Shown: positions 1-8,476 of the stretch, one piece after another
How positions within the stretch are numbered: position 1 is the first letter of the stretch
Layout of the letters: each line of letters starts with the position of its first letter
DNA from: Gemmatimonadota bacterium
GTDB lineage: Bacteria > Gemmatimonadota > Gemmatimonadetes > Gemmatimonadales > GWC2-71-9
Direction of reading: 5' to 3'
Length of the DNA stretch: 34,743 bases
Assembly: GCA_029262155.1 (NCBI GenBank)
Contig: JAJCZW010000021.1
Coordinates: forward strand, 1-34,743
The notes under the pieces: generated by a model
Told to the model about the DNA's origin: nothing
Databases searched by the model: none
The model's input: only the letters and a program-made list of their open reading frames with translations
Made by a program: the position numbers and the translations under genes

Positions 1-20
1 GGTCGGAGGCTGAATGAGGC

Positions 21-515
21 ATGATTGAATTTGAAGAAGAGGTATCGTTTGAGGTCGACGAGTTGGTTTTCGACGAGATAGTGGAGGATGATGAGGTGTC
101 CTCGGTCGAGCTGGGGGGAGGGGAGAGGAGCGCCTTCTCGACCGATGTCCCTCTCCTCCTCCGTATCGCCGGCAGTAACCGTACCGCTCCCGCGACCGGG
201 ATTGTCCGTACACTCGGCATGGGCTATCGGATCGGGCGTGGTGTCATGACGTTACTGGGTTCAGTGGTGTTGGCCGCTCTCTTCCTCCCGATTCCATTGA
301 TGCATCTGGCGGGGATTCCTATCGTACTCGCCGGTGTCTTCTTCGCCACCCGTCGCGTCCGCTCGGCAAAGGTACTCCGATCCGCCAGAGGGACCTGTCC
401 GTCTTGTGGGGAAGATACCTCCTGTTTTGTTGGCTTCGGTGGGACCCCGTACAAGCTCCCACTCAAGACTTCCTGCACCCACTGCGCCCGGAGCCTCGTT
501 CTCGAAGAGCGATAA
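21..515 (+). CDS. Membrane protein with C-terminal zinc ribbon
   Basis: A 164-residue protein of unknown function. The first 35 residues are strongly acidic (many Glu and Asp). Residues about 76-110 form one or two hydrophobic membrane segments, followed by a basic stop-transfer stretch (RRVRSAK). The C-terminus carries two Cys-x-x-Cys pairs (CPSC at 126-129 and CTHC at 152-155), typical of a zinc ribbon. The ribbon would sit on the same side of the membrane as the basic stretch, probably in the cytoplasm. A GGAGG lies 12 nt before the ATG, a rather long spacing, so the start is only fairly sure. It ends three bases before the stop of the convergent amidohydrolase. No named family was recognised. 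Confidence 0.7.
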   Translation: MIEFEEEVSFEVDELVFDEIVEDDEVSSVELGGGERSAFSTDVPLLLRIAGSNRTAPATGIVRTLGMGYRIGRGVMTLLGSVVLAALFLPIPLMHLAGIPIVLAGVFFATRRVRSAKVLRSARGTCPSCGEDTSCFVGFGGTPYKLPLKTSCTHCARSLVLEER

Positions 516-518
516 CCT

Positions 519-1847
519 CTATTCCCGTCCGGCGGAATACACGACCGCTCCGCGGTGGATCACCATCTGAATCCGAGTCGTGTGAGCGATGTCGTCGATT
601 GGGGAAGCGTCGAGCACGACGAGACTTGCTTCATCCCCCGTCCGTACGCCAACCCGGCGATGAAGAAAAGTGCCGACGTTCGTCGTGGACGCGGCCAGTG
701 CTTCCCATGGTGACAAACCGGCCTCTACCAATAACGCCATCTCCTGATGGACGGAATAGCCATGGAAGGTCCCTAAGTTGCCAGCGTCTGTGCCAGTGAG
801 CATCGGGACACCAGCCCGGGCCAAGCGTCGGACCGACTGAAAGGAAGTGGCGAGCCCGCTTCGCTGCCACTCAAGGAATCTTCCTATGGGACTACCGGGC
901 TCTGTACTCATCTGTCGATAGGAATCGCGAAGGGTTTGCGACGTCACTGCGACCAAAAGGGGGTCGTCAAGTTGGGTGAGGTCTGCCGCAATCCGGGTGA
1001 GGGCGGTTTGGACCACGAGGGTGGGGATGTGAACCGTTCCGGCCGAAGCCATGAGTGCGACGACGTCATCAGGTACTGGTTCAGGGATGGGGGTATGGGT
1101 GACAGCGGTTGCGCCTGCTTCGACCGCATCTCGCACATCATCCCACGTCCCCACATGAATAATCGTTGCCAAGTCGTGCCGCCGGGCCTCGGCGATCGCC
1201 GCCGCCAGAGTTGGCTGGTCGATTGTTGGCCGACGGAAGCCACCAGACAGGACTTGGTGGTCATACACGATCTTGACCACATCGGGCGCCGCCGTGGCGA
1301 GATCGGAAACCTCGCGACGGGCGTCCTCCGGAGTGTCGATGATACGCGTAGGGACTCCATACTCTGAACAATGGCCATTCGTGGCAGTGAGGCAGGGTCC
1401 GGCGGCGAACAGATCCGCCCCAGCAAACTCACCTCGTCGTTGCTGCTCACGCTGACCGAAGATGGCCGATTCCACATTGAACAGATCCAGAAAGCGGACG
1501 ACGCCCGCACGGAGGATTCGTTGAGCGACCGTCACCGCGCCGAGAAACTCTACACCTTCCTCCGGATTCGCGTTGCCAAAAGAGTGGACGTGGAGGTCGC
1601 TGAGTCCAGGGATGACCCATCCTCCGGTGAGATCGAGCGTTGTCCCGGAGAAATCGGTCGGTACTCGATCCGGTCGACCAACAATGACCCCATCTCGGAG
1701 GAGAAGATTTCCTGTTTCGATCGTCTGGGTCGCCGGGTCGACGATATTCGCATTGACCAATAGGAGCTCTTGCTGTGCAGCCATTGAAGGAACCCATCCA
1801 GCGATGATTGCCAGGGCGACGATAAGACGGTGCGATCGGTAGAACAT
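519..1847 (-). CDS. Secreted amidohydrolase family protein
   Basis: A 442-residue metal-dependent hydrolase of the amidohydrolase superfamily (imidazolonepropionase/prolidase-like branch). An N-terminal signal peptide (about residues 1-25, ending SMAAQ) points to export. The expected metal and catalytic residues are visible: HVH at 86-88, Lys192 in VKIVYDH (the candidate carboxylated lysine), His231 in IIHVG, His251 in VTHTP and Asp354 in TGTDAG. The small composite beta-sandwich domain is formed by residues about 28-80 and the C-terminal 50 residues. A GGAG lies 7 nt before the ATG. Substrate cannot be told; secreted members often act on cyclic amides or dipeptides. It is probably transcribed alone; the next upstream gene on this strand is 154 bases away. 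Confidence 0.88.
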   Translation of the reverse strand: MFYRSHRLIVALAIIAGWVPSMAAQQELLLVNANIVDPATQTIETGNLLLRDGVIVGRPDRVPTDFSGTTLDLTGGWVIPGLSDLHVHSFGNANPEEGVEFLGAVTVAQRILRAGVVRFLDLFNVESAIFGQREQQRRGEFAGADLFAAGPCLTATNGHCSEYGVPTRIIDTPEDARREVSDLATAAPDVVKIVYDHQVLSGGFRRPTIDQPTLAAAIAEARRHDLATIIHVGTWDDVRDAVEAGATAVTHTPIPEPVPDDVVALMASAGTVHIPTLVVQTALTRIAADLTQLDDPLLVAVTSQTLRDSYRQMSTEPGSPIGRFLEWQRSGLATSFQSVRRLARAGVPMLTGTDAGNLGTFHGYSVHQEMALLVEAGLSPWEALAASTTNVGTFLHRRVGVRTGDEASLVVLDASPIDDIAHTTRIQMVIHRGAVVYSAGRE

Positions 1848-2001
1848 CGTGGGATCTCCAAGCAGGAGCTGTACGTTTCGAGTCAGAGCACCGAGCGAGG
1901 GCCAGGCATGTGAGGATACGGACGATGAGGCCGAGGAGTTTCATCGCAGGATCGTCCATACTACTTGGTCGTCGGGTCGGCCAGCCAGAGAGTGTTGGGT
2001 G

Positions 2002-2517
2002 CTAGGGAGGTGTGGGGTTCCGAAAATGGTGCTGCAGGTGATCCAGGTAGGTGTTCATCGTTCGGGTGTGACCAATGAGGTAACGCGAGACAAAACGAAA
2101 GATCGGGGAATACACCTCGCCTCGTTCTGTGATCGTGACCGTGCTGGCCTGTCCGGTCGAGGTGATTTCGTAGGTCCAGGTCCCACCAAAGGGAAGAGAG
2201 GCATCGGTGATCCTCGTTACCAAGCGATGGGGAGGTACACGTTCGGTCACTTCGAGAGGGAGACGACCGGTGCTGCTGATCTCGACGAACTGGGGACGAC
2301 CCGAAATGGCGTCGGATTGCTCCACCGCACGCACATCTGACCGCCACGTTGGTGCGGCCTCAAAATGCGAGATCAATGCGAAGATCGTGTCGGGCGTGGT
2401 CGGGATCGTACGCGAGGTAGTCGCCACATGAGCCACAGGGAGTTGTGTGCCCGCAACCCAAACCCCTACGACGAGCACCAGGAGGAGAAGGACGATGCCC
2501 ACGATGATCTTGATCAC
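2002..2517 (-). CDS. SRPBCC (START/polyketide cyclase-like) membrane-anchored protein
   Basis: A 171-residue protein. Residues 3-22 are a very hydrophobic membrane anchor or uncleaved signal. The rest matches the SRPBCC fold: the pattern 'ATTSRTIPTTPDTIFALI' near 32-49 followed by W58, the central strand 'FVEISSTGRLPLEVTERVPP', and a long C-terminal helix. Such domains bind hydrophobic ligands; the ligand here is unknown. It starts with GTG, and its first four bases (GTGA) overlap the stop of the upstream marR-type gene, so the two are translationally coupled and probably respond to the same ligand class. Confidence 0.8.
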   Translation of the reverse strand: MIKIIVGIVLLLLVLVVGVWVAGTQLPVAHVATTSRTIPTTPDTIFALISHFEAAPTWRSDVRAVEQSDAISGRPQFVEISSTGRLPLEVTERVPPHRLVTRITDASLPFGGTWTYEITSTGQASTVTITERGEVYSPIFRFVSRYLIGHTRTMNTYLDHLQHHFRNPTPP

Positions 2518-2984
2518 GGTTTCCCTTCGGTTGAATCAACGATGCGGCGGAGCCGACGCGCACCATCCGCAAGGATCGTCAGGCCATCAAGCGCCCCTTG
2601 GCGTTCGCTTGGGGTCAAGGTATCGAGGAGCGCCACGACTCGAGTCGCATCGAGAACGGAGGTTGCCGACATTGCCCCTTCCCCTTTCGGACTTAATGTC
2701 AGCCGCACCGTTCGTCGATCGGCGGGGTCGGTGGTTCGTCGCACATAGCCCAGGCGAGTCAGGGTTCCGAGCGCCGCTGAGAGAGTCGAGGGAGCGATAC
2801 CGAGGTGGCGAGCGAGGTCCCGTGGGGTTGTAGGATTCGCGCGATCGACATGAGCGAGAATCGACGAGTCACGTGCGGAAAGCTGGTGGGGGGTGCTGGC
2901 GGCACGGACATGGTCAACATGGCAAGCGAGATACACCTGCGGGTATGCCCGCTGGATGGTGAGGACATCGCGATCGATCGTCAT
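2514..2984 (-). CDS. MarR family transcriptional regulator
   Basis: A 156-residue winged-helix repressor. The MarR core is clear: 'TPRDLARHLGIAPSTLSAALGTLTRLGYVRRTTDPADRRTVRLTLSPKG' contains the recognition helix and the wing with the D-x-R-D-R-R-like signature (DPADRRTVRL). ATG at 2984 is preferred over an in-frame TTG at 3020, because the TTG lies inside a 26-bp palindrome and a promoter -35 box. With the ATG start there is no ribosome site and the predicted transcript begins at or near the start codon. The gene overlaps the downstream SRPBCC gene by 4 bases. Likely autoregulated through the palindrome; the inducer is unknown. Confidence 0.88.
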   Translation of the reverse strand: MTIDRDVLTIQRAYPQVYLACHVDHVRAASTPHQLSARDSSILAHVDRANPTTPRDLARHLGIAPSTLSAALGTLTRLGYVRRTTDPADRRTVRLTLSPKGEGAMSATSVLDATRVVALLDTLTPSERQGALDGLTILADGARRLRRIVDSTEGKP

Positions 2985-2990
2985 GCCATG

Positions 2991-3032
2991 AATATTGGTT
3001 CTGCACCGATCATTCGTCAAAACGAACGATCG
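2991..3032 (-). promoter_or_regulatory. marR promoter and 26-bp operator-like palindrome
   Basis: Positions 3007-3032 form an inverted repeat with 11-bp arms, 10 of 11 paired, around a 4-bp centre (CGATCATTCGT / ACGAACGATCG). On the minus strand it contains a -35-like TTGACG (3020-3015), followed after 18 bp by AATATT (2996-2991), which ends 6 bases before the ATG at 2984. The palindrome therefore covers the -35 region, as expected for MarR autorepression. What is seen is the symmetry and spacing; binding by this MarR protein is inferred. Confidence 0.6.
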
Positions 3033-3038
3033 ATATGG

Positions 3039-4178
3039 CTACACGGCCTGGAGCCTTTCTCGGGCAAAGGCGGCGATCCGCTGCCCTCGAACATCCCAAG
3101 TCAGATCGGCTGCGGTCGCGAGGGCACCAGATCCGAGTCGATCCTGGGTTGCGCGATCCTGGACGGCACGCATAATGGTGGAGGCGCACTGAACCAGGTC
3201 GCCGGGTCGCACGAGAAGCGCGTTGTCATCATGATGGAGCAGTTCACGAGTGTCGGGTGCAGTTGGCGCGACGATGACACGGCCTGCGGCAAGATAGAGG
3301 TAGAGTTTGAGGGGGAGCACGGTGGTGCCGTGCCGCGTAAGGGGGTCAAGGGTCGGTGGGATAAGGAGGACGTCGGAGGCATAGAGATGCGGCACGACCT
3401 CATCGTACGGAAGCCACGGAAAGAAGGCCACATTGGGGATCGAGGCGCCTTCGACCTCTAACGGTCCCGAGCCGCGGGAGCCGAGTATGTGAAAACGAAT
3501 CGTCGGACAACGGCGAGCGAGGGAGAGAATGAGGCCGATGCCCTTTCTCGGATCGACCCGGCCGGCGTACGTCACGATCGGGGTTGATTCGTCAAACCCG
3601 AGTTGTCGCCGTGCCTGTCGCACCTCGAGCCGGGGTTGCATCCTGGCGGGGTCGAAACCGTTGTGCATGACCCGCACCTGCGCTTGGGGGAGGCCGAGCC
3701 CGAGGAAGCTTTCCGCGGCATACTGGGAATGTGTGAGAACGCCGAGGAACCGTGGATGGCGCACGAGGTAGCGGAGCCACGGTTTCAGTGCCGGATACTG
3801 TGCCGGCCACGGACGGTAGGTGTCATACAGGACGGGGAATCCCTTCCGGAGTGCGGCCCAAACCATCGGCAGATGTCGGGTGTAGACCAGGTCGGCCTCG
3901 GCCGCGCGTGGGTCCCGGGCCACCCGCAGGGCGTGGACCAGCTTGTCCAGCCAGCGGGGACCGCGGACGGGGGGACCAATGTGGTCGATCGTGAACCTAC
4001 CGGTGACCTGGTAGTGAGCCTTCAACGCTTCACCCGCCAGGGGCGCATCGCGAATCGTGGGAACCAGCAGGTCCACCCGAACACCCGCCCGCTCCAGTCC
4101 GGCGACGGTGTTCATGACTTGCTCGGCGTCCGCCCCTGGCGATGGCAGGACCGTATCATACCCGTAGGTGAAATACAC
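3039..4178 (-). CDS. Glycosyltransferase family 4-like (GT-B)
   Basis: A retaining GT-B glycosyltransferase of about 379 residues. The N-terminal domain opens with 'YFTYGYDTVLPSPGADAEQVMNTVAGLERAGVRVDLLVP'-type sequence (acceptor side). The C-terminal nucleotide-sugar domain starts at 'VTYAGRVDPRKGIGLILSLARR' and continues to 'LPLKLYLYLAAGRVIVAPTAPDTRELL', the usual donor-binding region, although the classical E-x7-E motif is not intact. No membrane segment or signal is seen, so it acts in the cytoplasm. The start is uncertain: the GTG at 4178 sits right before the conserved first strand, but a TTG at 4238 would add 20 low-complexity residues; neither has a good ribosome site. The acceptor is not identifiable, and no polysaccharide cluster surrounds it. 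Confidence 0.8.
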   Translation of the reverse strand: MYFTYGYDTVLPSPGADAEQVMNTVAGLERAGVRVDLLVPTIRDAPLAGEALKAHYQVTGRFTIDHIGPPVRGPRWLDKLVHALRVARDPRAAEADLVYTRHLPMVWAALRKGFPVLYDTYRPWPAQYPALKPWLRYLVRHPRFLGVLTHSQYAAESFLGLGLPQAQVRVMHNGFDPARMQPRLEVRQARRQLGFDESTPIVTYAGRVDPRKGIGLILSLARRCPTIRFHILGSRGSGPLEVEGASIPNVAFFPWLPYDEVVPHLYASDVLLIPPTLDPLTRHGTTVLPLKLYLYLAAGRVIVAPTAPDTRELLHHDDNALLVRPGDLVQCASTIMRAVQDRATQDRLGSGALATAADLTWDVRGQRIAAFARERLQAV

Positions 4179-4247
4179 AGGGGCAAGAGTAGAGGTTGGG
4201 TGGGAGCGAGTCAACGTGGGTGAAGCCGCCCCGCGCAACCAATCATC

Positions 4248-4721
4248 CTAAGGGTTGTCGTCTCGTAGCGGGTTGGAAGGGTTGTCTCGATACCGGCGTG
4301 CTGCCGCGCCGCTGCCAATCGGGTCGCGTTGAACCAACCGGTCGATCTCGTCACCCGACCACACCCTCCCCTTCCCAATACCGGGGCAGTAGCTTGCGAC
4401 CTCCTCGTTCCAGATCTTGGGGCTCATGTTTTCGGGCCAGAACGGCCAAGTGCGGCACTGTGTTGGACGGGACTCGTAGACCGAACACCGCTTCCCGTCC
4501 AGAAACGGACAAGCATCGTGGAAATCCTTGAGATGTATCCAACCATCGGTGGCGGTACAATAACGGCGGGTGAACTGCGCAGTAGGTAAACGAAAATGGC
4601 CGGCGAGGCGACGCCGGTCCTCCAGTGTCAGGTAGACCATGCCGTACGAGCCGCGGCTGACGCAGCATCGACCGGTCTCCTGGCACTCGAAACGAAGGCC
4701 CTTACTCCAAAACTGACCCAT
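4248..4721 (-). CDS. YkgJ-type cysteine cluster protein
   Basis: A 157-residue member of the YkgJ/Fe-S cluster-binding (CxxxxCC) family. Cysteines lie in 'FECQETGRCC' near the N-terminus, then 'CPFLDGKRCSVYESRPTQCRTWPFW' and a late 'YCPGIGKG', the typical order for the family, which is thought to bind an iron-sulfur or zinc centre. Its biochemical role is not established. The ATG at 4721 (Met-Gly-Gln-Phe) is chosen because it has a GGGAGA upstream and gives the usual family N-terminus; an in-frame start at 4868 would overlap the upstream lipoprotein gene and add unrelated residues. Confidence 0.85.
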   Translation of the reverse strand: MGQFWSKGLRFECQETGRCCVSRGSYGMVYLTLEDRRRLAGHFRLPTAQFTRRYCTATDGWIHLKDFHDACPFLDGKRCSVYESRPTQCRTWPFWPENMSPKIWNEEVASYCPGIGKGRVWSGDEIDRLVQRDPIGSGAAARRYRDNPSNPLRDDNP

Positions 4722-4801
4722 TCGGCAGACGCTCTCCCGGGTAACCCACTCGGAACGCAAGAAGATAATGGAAAAGATCCCCCGGGGGATGTGGACGTGC
4801 T

Positions 4802-5311
4802 CTACCTTTCCGGCGGTGGAGGTGGCGGAAGGAGGCCAAGTTGGGTGAGAATAGCCATGTTGTCCCATTCGACCCAGAGTTCGGCAATGCGCCGGTCCTG
4901 AATGCGGAAGATCGCGATGAACGTGCTTTCGAACGCTTTCCCCGTGGGGGGGAAAGGACCCATCTGACCGGTCTGCGTCCCGCGATAGACTGCCCGGGCC
5001 GTCACCAGATCTCCTTCGGCCAGTAACATACCGAGCTCGACTCGCTGATCAGGCACTCCCTTCAGGAATTCTTCTTGGAGCGCGCGAAACTCGGCGGCGG
5101 ATCGGACCTCAGCACCTGGGGTTGCCTGACTATGTCGCTGGAAATCGGGAGAGATGATGCTGTCGAGGCCTACCCAATCCGCCGCGTTGAGTGCCGAGGT
5201 AAACAGTCGGACCAAGTCTTTGTTGGGCTCGAGGTCGACCGGTGATTGGGCAGCGCATCCGCCGATAAGGAGTAATGCGAGGAAGCGACCGACTGAACCA
5301 TAGGCTCGCAT
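4802..5311 (-). CDS. NTF2/SnoaL-like lipoprotein (ester cyclase-like)
   Basis: A 169-residue lipoprotein. The signal 'FLALLLIGGC' ends in a lipobox Cys near residue 19. The mature part has an NTF2-like cone fold: 'LVRLFTSALNAADWVGLDSIISPDFQRHSQ' followed by 'FLKGVPDQRVELGMLLAEGDLVTARAVYRGTQTG' and 'FIAIFRIQDRRIAELWVEWD', matching the SnoaL/ester cyclase pattern. In known SnoaL enzymes this fold catalyses aldol ring closure, but many members are non-enzymatic; the function here is open. The ATG at 5311 has a strong GGAGGA at ideal spacing; an in-frame ATG at 5353 does not. The gene lies 80 bases upstream of the YkgJ gene on the same strand. Confidence 0.8.
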   Translation of the reverse strand: MRAYGSVGRFLALLLIGGCAAQSPVDLEPNKDLVRLFTSALNAADWVGLDSIISPDFQRHSQATPGAEVRSAAEFRALQEEFLKGVPDQRVELGMLLAEGDLVTARAVYRGTQTGQMGPFPPTGKAFESTFIAIFRIQDRRIAELWVEWDNMAILTQLGLLPPPPPPER

Positions 5312-5376
5312 CTGATCCTCCGGGAGAGGGGTCGAGGAAAACTGCTCTGGCAAATCAACACGAAAACCTGTAGTTA

Positions 5377-5395
5377 GCTAGCGATCCACGCTAGC
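5377..5395. repeat. Perfect short inverted repeat (GCTAGCG)
   Basis: A perfect 7-bp stem GCTAGCG / CGCTAGC around a 5-base loop, in the 146-bp gap between the NTF2-like lipoprotein and the truncated sulfatase frame. No T-tract follows on either strand. It may be an operator, a terminator remnant or a rearrangement scar. Confidence 0.45.
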
Positions 5396-5457
5396 GCTGC
5401 CGCAGGTGATGAGTCCTACGATACCGAAAACATGATGTCGCGGACAATCCACTCGCC

Positions 5458-6753
5458 TTGCTCCCGACCCTGGTTCTTGCGCTTGGATGTGTTCGCCTCT
5501 CGCATCTTGTGAGTCGTCGTCGGGCCGCGATGACGGGCCTGGCGCTAGCCGCTTTTTACCTTTCTTCCCTACCACGTTCCAGCGAGACGCTGGGTTGGTC
5601 GGGCTCACCGACGGTCGTGAGCCTCTCCGCGAAACCACCGATGTTGGTCCACATTGTGCTTGACGAGCAATGGGGGATCGGTGGTCTTCGTGCCGCCGGT
5701 GATACCGCTACCGCGTCATTCATCAAGGACTTCTACATTCGCCATAGATTCGAAGTTTTTGAAGCGGCCTATTCCCGGTGGGCCTACACCAGCCGATCCA
5801 TACGCAGTCTGATGTCGCTCGGGCAACCGGTTGAAATCGATTCAGCTCTAATGCCCTATCAGTTCCGCATGAGGGTCAACCCATATTTTGAACATCTCGA
5901 GCAAGACGGTTACATGATCCACGTGTTCCAATCGACGTTCATGGACTTCTGCCATTCGGAGAGGGTTGTTGTTGAGTCGTGCTCCGTCGTACCGTCGAAT
6001 ACGATCGCGAACGTTGGCCTTCTTCCTGGTCCCTGGAAGCGTCGAGCTTTCCTTGCCGCGCGATACTTCCTCAACCAAAATTCCCATGTGTACCTGCGGC
6101 TCCGCGGCAAACGCGACGACTACATCTGGCGTTCATCATTCACAGGGCGCGGGTTGCGAGAAGTAGAGGACGTCATCCGGTTCGTCGAACAAACGACAAG
6201 TCGCGGCACGGCCCTCGTATTTCATTGGCTCTTGCCACATCGACCTGTCGAGGTCGACGCCAACTGCGTCGTGCTCGCAGATCCGTATCGGAGAGTTGGG
6301 TACGACGAGGGCGACATACAGGACTCCGTCTACCGCGACCGAATGGCGACGGTTGATGGGCAGGTGCGATGTGTGCATCGGGAACTTGAGAGTCTGCTCG
6401 AAGCGATCGATCGTGCGACAGGCAAGGACTCAGCTATCGTCGTTATTCATGGGGACCACGGATCCCGCCTCAACCGGGTTGCACCGATTGGACTTGCCGG
6501 GATGACCAGTCAACAACTCAACTCGATGTTCTCAACCCTGCTGGCCATCCGTCGCCCTGGGCACGCCGGGCATATCCGCCACGAACCAGTGCCCGTGCAA
6601 CCGTTCCTGTGGGAGCTTATCGACCGTCACTTCAAGGGTGAGGTAGGCTCCGAATGGCGCCACTTCGTTCAGGCAGCCGAGGATGCAATCAGTCCTGGCG
6701 ACACAATCCGTGTACTCACACCATCAGAGATGATCTGGTTTCAGCCTCAGTAA
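5458..6753 (+). pseudogene. Sulfatase/alkaline-phosphatase superfamily protein, probably 5'-truncated
   Basis: About 431 residues of a PF00884-type sulfatase-like domain. Key sites: metal ligands in 'VHIVLDEQWG' (Asp69, Glu70), a Thr/Ser nucleophile region 'WAYTSRSIRSLMS' (111-120) and the late metal motif 'IHGDHGSR' (about 330-337). Relatives of this type begin with four or five membrane helices. Here only two remain (about 1-20 and 25-40). The open frame extends in-frame to a double TGA at 5407-5412 without any ATG or ribosome site; the earliest usual start is a TTG at 5458, and the first ATG is at 5530. The reading frame downstream is intact, so it could still be expressed from a weak start. 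It may have been a membrane phosphoethanolamine or glycerol-phosphate transferase or a true sulfatase; this cannot be told. Confidence 0.65.
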
Positions 6754-7001
6754 GGACCACCGCCTTGGCACGAGTTATCGACGCATCCAAGGCCGTGCTG
6801 ATCGCCCGGCGGCCCCAGGGTATGAGCCGTGCCGGCAACGACTTGTCGATTCGACCCCGCTCTCCAGACTGCAACCTGTACGGTTGATCATCGCCGAACC
6901 ACTGGATCGTGGCGAGAGTATCTGTTTGGGTTTGGGCCAGTGCTGAGTGGCGACCCACCGAGGCACGAAACGGCACCGAGAAGGCACAGTGTACGGGTCA
7001 T
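6716..7001 (-). pseudogene. Possible frameshifted small secreted protein
   Basis: On the minus strand an ATG at 7001 opens with a signal-like stretch (MTRTLCLLGAVSCLGG). A +1 frame shift near 6940 would join it to a second frame whose sequence begins ALAQTQTDTLATIQWFGDD, the typical cleavage site and mature start seen in other secreted proteins of this window. The second frame runs to a stop at 6716, overlapping the sulfatase 3' end by 38 bases. No domain is recognised. It could be a decayed gene, a sequencing error in a real small gene, or chance. Confidence 0.3.
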
Positions 7002-7207
7002 GGTGAAGCTTAGCTTGGAAACGATTGTCACTGTTCCTCGCACCGACGGCTCGGTCGTTCGCCTGAGGTCGTAGGATACGGTAGTCTGACCGGCGTCAGA
7101 GACCCTTAGCAGTCCACAGACGGCGACGTCTGTGATCGATCGGGTGGAACGCCTCGGTGGTCTACTAACTATCTTGTGGGATATTTCCTTGCCAACCTCG
7201 AGGGAGA
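6754..7207. other. Stretch without a sure gene, upstream of nhaA
   Basis: Between the sulfatase stop and the nhaA start. It holds the doubtful decayed frame on the minus strand (to 7001) and, at 7115-7134, a perfect hairpin. No tRNA or known riboswitch was recognised. The bases from about 7080 to 7207 are likely the nhaA promoter and leader. Confidence 0.5.
7115..7134 (+). promoter_or_regulatory. Perfect hairpin in the nhaA leader region
   Basis: CACAGACG / CGTCTGTG form an 8-bp perfect stem around GCGA, a GNRA-type loop. It lies 74 bases before the nhaA ATG and has no T-tract, so a simple terminator is unlikely. It could be a dimer operator or part of a structured leader RNA. Confidence 0.45.
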
Positions 7208-8395
7208 ATGCACTCGACCAACCAGAGTCACCAAGCCCACCACGAGGGGGTTGAGGCGAGCAATGCCACCGTTGGGGTCGTTCTCCTCGTGGCCGGTGTT
7301 CTCGCCATCGTCATCGACAACTCCCCACTCAGTTGGCTCTACGATCACCTCCTCGATATGCCCTTCGAGATCCGCTTAGGCGGCATCGAACTTGCCAAAC
7401 CGCTTCTCCTATGGATCAACGACGGTCTCATGGCCGTCTTTTTCCTGTTGGTGGGGATAGAAATCAAACGCGAACTCCTCAAGGGCCAGTTCAAGGATAA
7501 GCGTGCGGCCCTGCTTCCCCTCGTAGCGGCAATTGGTGGCATGGTGGTGCCAGCCACGATTTACGTCTTCCGCAATATTGCGGATCCCACCGCTCTGCAG
7601 GGGTGGGCGATCCCCAGTGCCACCGACATTGCGTTCGCCCTGGGGGTCCTGAGCCTCGCCGGACGCGGCATCCCGACCTCGGTTCGTGGCTTCCTAGCCG
7701 CTGTCGCCGTCCTTGATGACATGGCAGGAATTGCCATCATCGCTCTATTCTACGCATCGAACCTGGCTCCGATTGCGCTGCTGCTGGCGGCGGTATGCCT
7801 GACGATACTCGTCACAATGAATCGTCGCGGAGTCACACGGCTTAGCCCCTACATGGTGATCGGGTTCGTGCTCTGGGTCGCAGTGCTCAAGTCAGGGGTC
7901 CATGCCACTTTGGCCGGCGTACTGCTCGCGTTCACCGTTCCGCTCCGAGCCACGAACAAGCGTGGCGAGTCTCCCGCCGTGGTCTTGGAGCATTTCTTGG
8001 TACCTTGGGTCAGTTGGTTTGTCCTGCCGCTGTTTGCGTTCGCGAACACTGGATTCTCCCTAGGTGAACTCAACCCGGCCACCCTGTTCGACCCGATCCC
8101 CTCAGGTATTGCGCTTGGTTTGGCCGTCGGCAAGCCGATCGGTATTTTCGGGGCGGTGTTCCTCGCGATCCGATTGGGTTTCGCTAAGATCCCCCAAGGC
8201 GCAAACCTGCGGCACCTACTTGGTGTGGCGCTGTTAGGCGGTATTGGGTTCACGATGAGTCTGTTTATCGGCACCCTCGCTTTCACCGACGTGGCCCATC
8301 TCACCAGCGTTCGGCTCGGCGTGTTTATAGGGTCTTTGCTGGCCGGAGTTCTAGGGTATCTCGTGTTGCGACAAAGAGAACAGCACCACTCGTAA
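7208..8395 (+). CDS. nhaA: Na+/H+ antiporter NhaA
   Basis: A 395-residue inner-membrane antiporter of the NhaA family, which exchanges protons for sodium and controls pH and salt. The double aspartate of the ion site is present in 'AVAVLDDMAGIAIIALFY' (about 168-170), along with the family signatures 'LLVGIEIKRELLKGQ' and 'WAIPSATDIAFALGVLSLAG'. About 11-12 hydrophobic segments and a short basic C-terminus give the usual length. GAGGGAGA lies immediately before the ATG. The neighbouring genes are unrelated, so it is likely a single-gene unit. The family is well recognised and the start is good. Confidence 0.96.
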   Translation: MHSTNQSHQAHHEGVEASNATVGVVLLVAGVLAIVIDNSPLSWLYDHLLDMPFEIRLGGIELAKPLLLWINDGLMAVFFLLVGIEIKRELLKGQFKDKRAALLPLVAAIGGMVVPATIYVFRNIADPTALQGWAIPSATDIAFALGVLSLAGRGIPTSVRGFLAAVAVLDDMAGIAIIALFYASNLAPIALLLAAVCLTILVTMNRRGVTRLSPYMVIGFVLWVAVLKSGVHATLAGVLLAFTVPLRATNKRGESPAVVLEHFLVPWVSWFVLPLFAFANTGFSLGELNPATLFDPIPSGIALGLAVGKPIGIFGAVFLAIRLGFAKIPQGANLRHLLGVALLGGIGFTMSLFIGTLAFTDVAHLTSVRLGVFIGSLLAGVLGYLVLRQREQHHS

Positions 8396-8476
8396 TGTGC
8401 AGGGCAAATAATTGCTACATGCCGTCGAACCACTCCCAGGGATTGTTGAATCGGCATGGCGTTCTATACTGCAACC

